Shown here piece after piece: positions 63,180 through 64,000 of a stretch of 64,000 nt of DNA. The position numbers and the translations under genes were made by a program. Source of the DNA: Moringa oleifera (taxonomy: Eukaryota > Streptophyta > Magnoliopsida > Brassicales > Moringaceae). The notes beneath the pieces were generated by a model. It was not told the origin of the DNA. It saw only the letters and a list, made by a program, of their open reading frames with translations, and ran no database searches. The stretch's first letter is position 1; every line of letters begins with the position of its first letter. The stretch spans positions 939,001 through 1,003,000 of the forward strand of contig JAJFZO010000742.1 in the NCBI GenBank assembly GCA_021397835.1, in the 5' to 3' direction.

Positions 63180-64000
63180 TTACAAAAGTGATGTACTGGG
63201 CCTTTTCAAGCAATTTTCACAGGTTTGGAAAATTTGTAAGTACAATAAACTCAACGTTTGTGGTACTTATTCCAAAAAAAAAACATGGGGCTTGCAATGT
63301 TAAAGATTTTCCCCCAATTAGCATTGTGGGAAGTGTGTATAAGGTTATGGAAAAGGTATTGGCAACAAGACTTAGAAGGATGCTAGAGAAAGTGATTAGC
63401 CCTCATCAAAATATCTTTGTTCAAGGGAGAGAAATTCTTGATGCAGCCTTAATTGCTAATGAAATAGTGGACCATCAAATGAGGGCGGTGTGGAGTTATC
63501 TGCAAACTTGATATTGAAAGGCATAACACTATTTTGCCTAGGATTTTGTCACTTATATGATGAAGGAGAGTGGCATGTGGGAAAAGATGGTGCAAGCGGA
63601 TTGAAACTTGTATTTCGACAACATCCTTCTCTATTTTGGTAAATGGAGTCCCTACACAATTCTTCAAATCATCTAAAAGACTAAGACAAGGTGACTTTTT
63701 ATCCACCTCTTATCTTTATTTTGGTTATGGAGGCACTTGATGGAATGCCCTGGAAAACGGTTCAATGCAATCTTGTTAAAAGGCTTCAAAGTTAGGTCAA
63801 GTAGCAAAGTGAAGGTGTCTCATCTATTGTTTGCCAATGACAGCATTATTTATTTATTATTTTTTTTTTTTTGGGTGAGGTGAATGAGGAGCAAATGATA
63901 ATTTTGAGAAATATTTTCCTTGGGTTTGAAGTGATATCAAGATTAAAAGCCAACTTGGGAAAAAGTGAAATTGGTTCCTTTAAGGGCAGGTGTCGATGAC
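63180..64000 (+). mobile_element. L1-type LINE reverse transcriptase, 5'-truncated, runs off window
   Basis: Plus strand, antisense to gyrA. Blocks in order: FVVLIPKKK (63,260), PPISIVGSVYKVMEKVLATR (63,314), ISPHQNIFVQGREILDAALI (63,396), a region matching the R-Q-G-D-P-L-S-P motif (63,680), and HLLFANDS (63,820) where the active site normally reads F-A-D-D. Frameshifts follow 63,500. Sequence before 63,180 is not LINE-like, consistent with the 5' truncation usual for LINE insertions. Confidence 0.8.

Noticed and set aside
1..64000. tRNA, rRNA and organelle-DNA insertions
   Set aside because: None recognised by eye. A tRNA scan and a plastid/mitochondrial similarity search would be needed to exclude short ones.

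Overview
The window is nuclear DNA from a flowering plant, most likely a eudicot. The genes are split into many short GT-AG exons with T-rich introns. Intergenic DNA is very AT-rich, and the mobile elements (CACTA, MULE, Ty1-copia, L1-type LINE, LTR fragments) are typical of plants. I cannot name the species. All exon boundaries below were read by eye and checked only for frame continuity across the joins.

Layout. (1) 1-2,930: 5' part of a minus-strand gene for a Gln/Asn/Pro-rich protein, probably NUFIP1-like. Its later exons lie off the left edge. (2) 3,000-27,000: a gene desert of old nested repeats. It holds a decayed CACTA (TNP2) transposon with an internal tandem duplication, two MULE transposase relics in opposite orientations, a 2.6-kb palindrome of two LTR-like arms facing inward and lying inside one MULE relic, retroelement-like debris, and an LTR-like block. 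(3) 27,952-33,477: a complete plus-strand VPS36 gene (ESCRT-II). (4) 35,467-39,919: a complete four-exon minus-strand gene for a REX1-B domain protein, convergent with VPS36. (5) 41,434-61,522: 23 exons of the organellar DNA gyrase A gene, minus strand, giving 727 residues to the stop. The N-terminal exons, including the catalytic-tyrosine segment, are beyond the right edge. (6) gyrA introns carry a gag-deleted Ty1-copia copy and several LINE fragments, one of which runs off the window end.

The four genes belong to unrelated pathways: probable snoRNP assembly, endosomal sorting, probable DNA repair, and organelle DNA supercoiling. Nothing suggests a functional cluster. I found no new multi-gene system. 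The most unusual structures are the inverted-LTR palindrome (16,821-19,440), the duplicated CACTA segment with a telomere-like spacer (10,138-10,902), the two tiny uORFs abutting the VPS36 start, and the duplicated candidate leader exon near 27,040.
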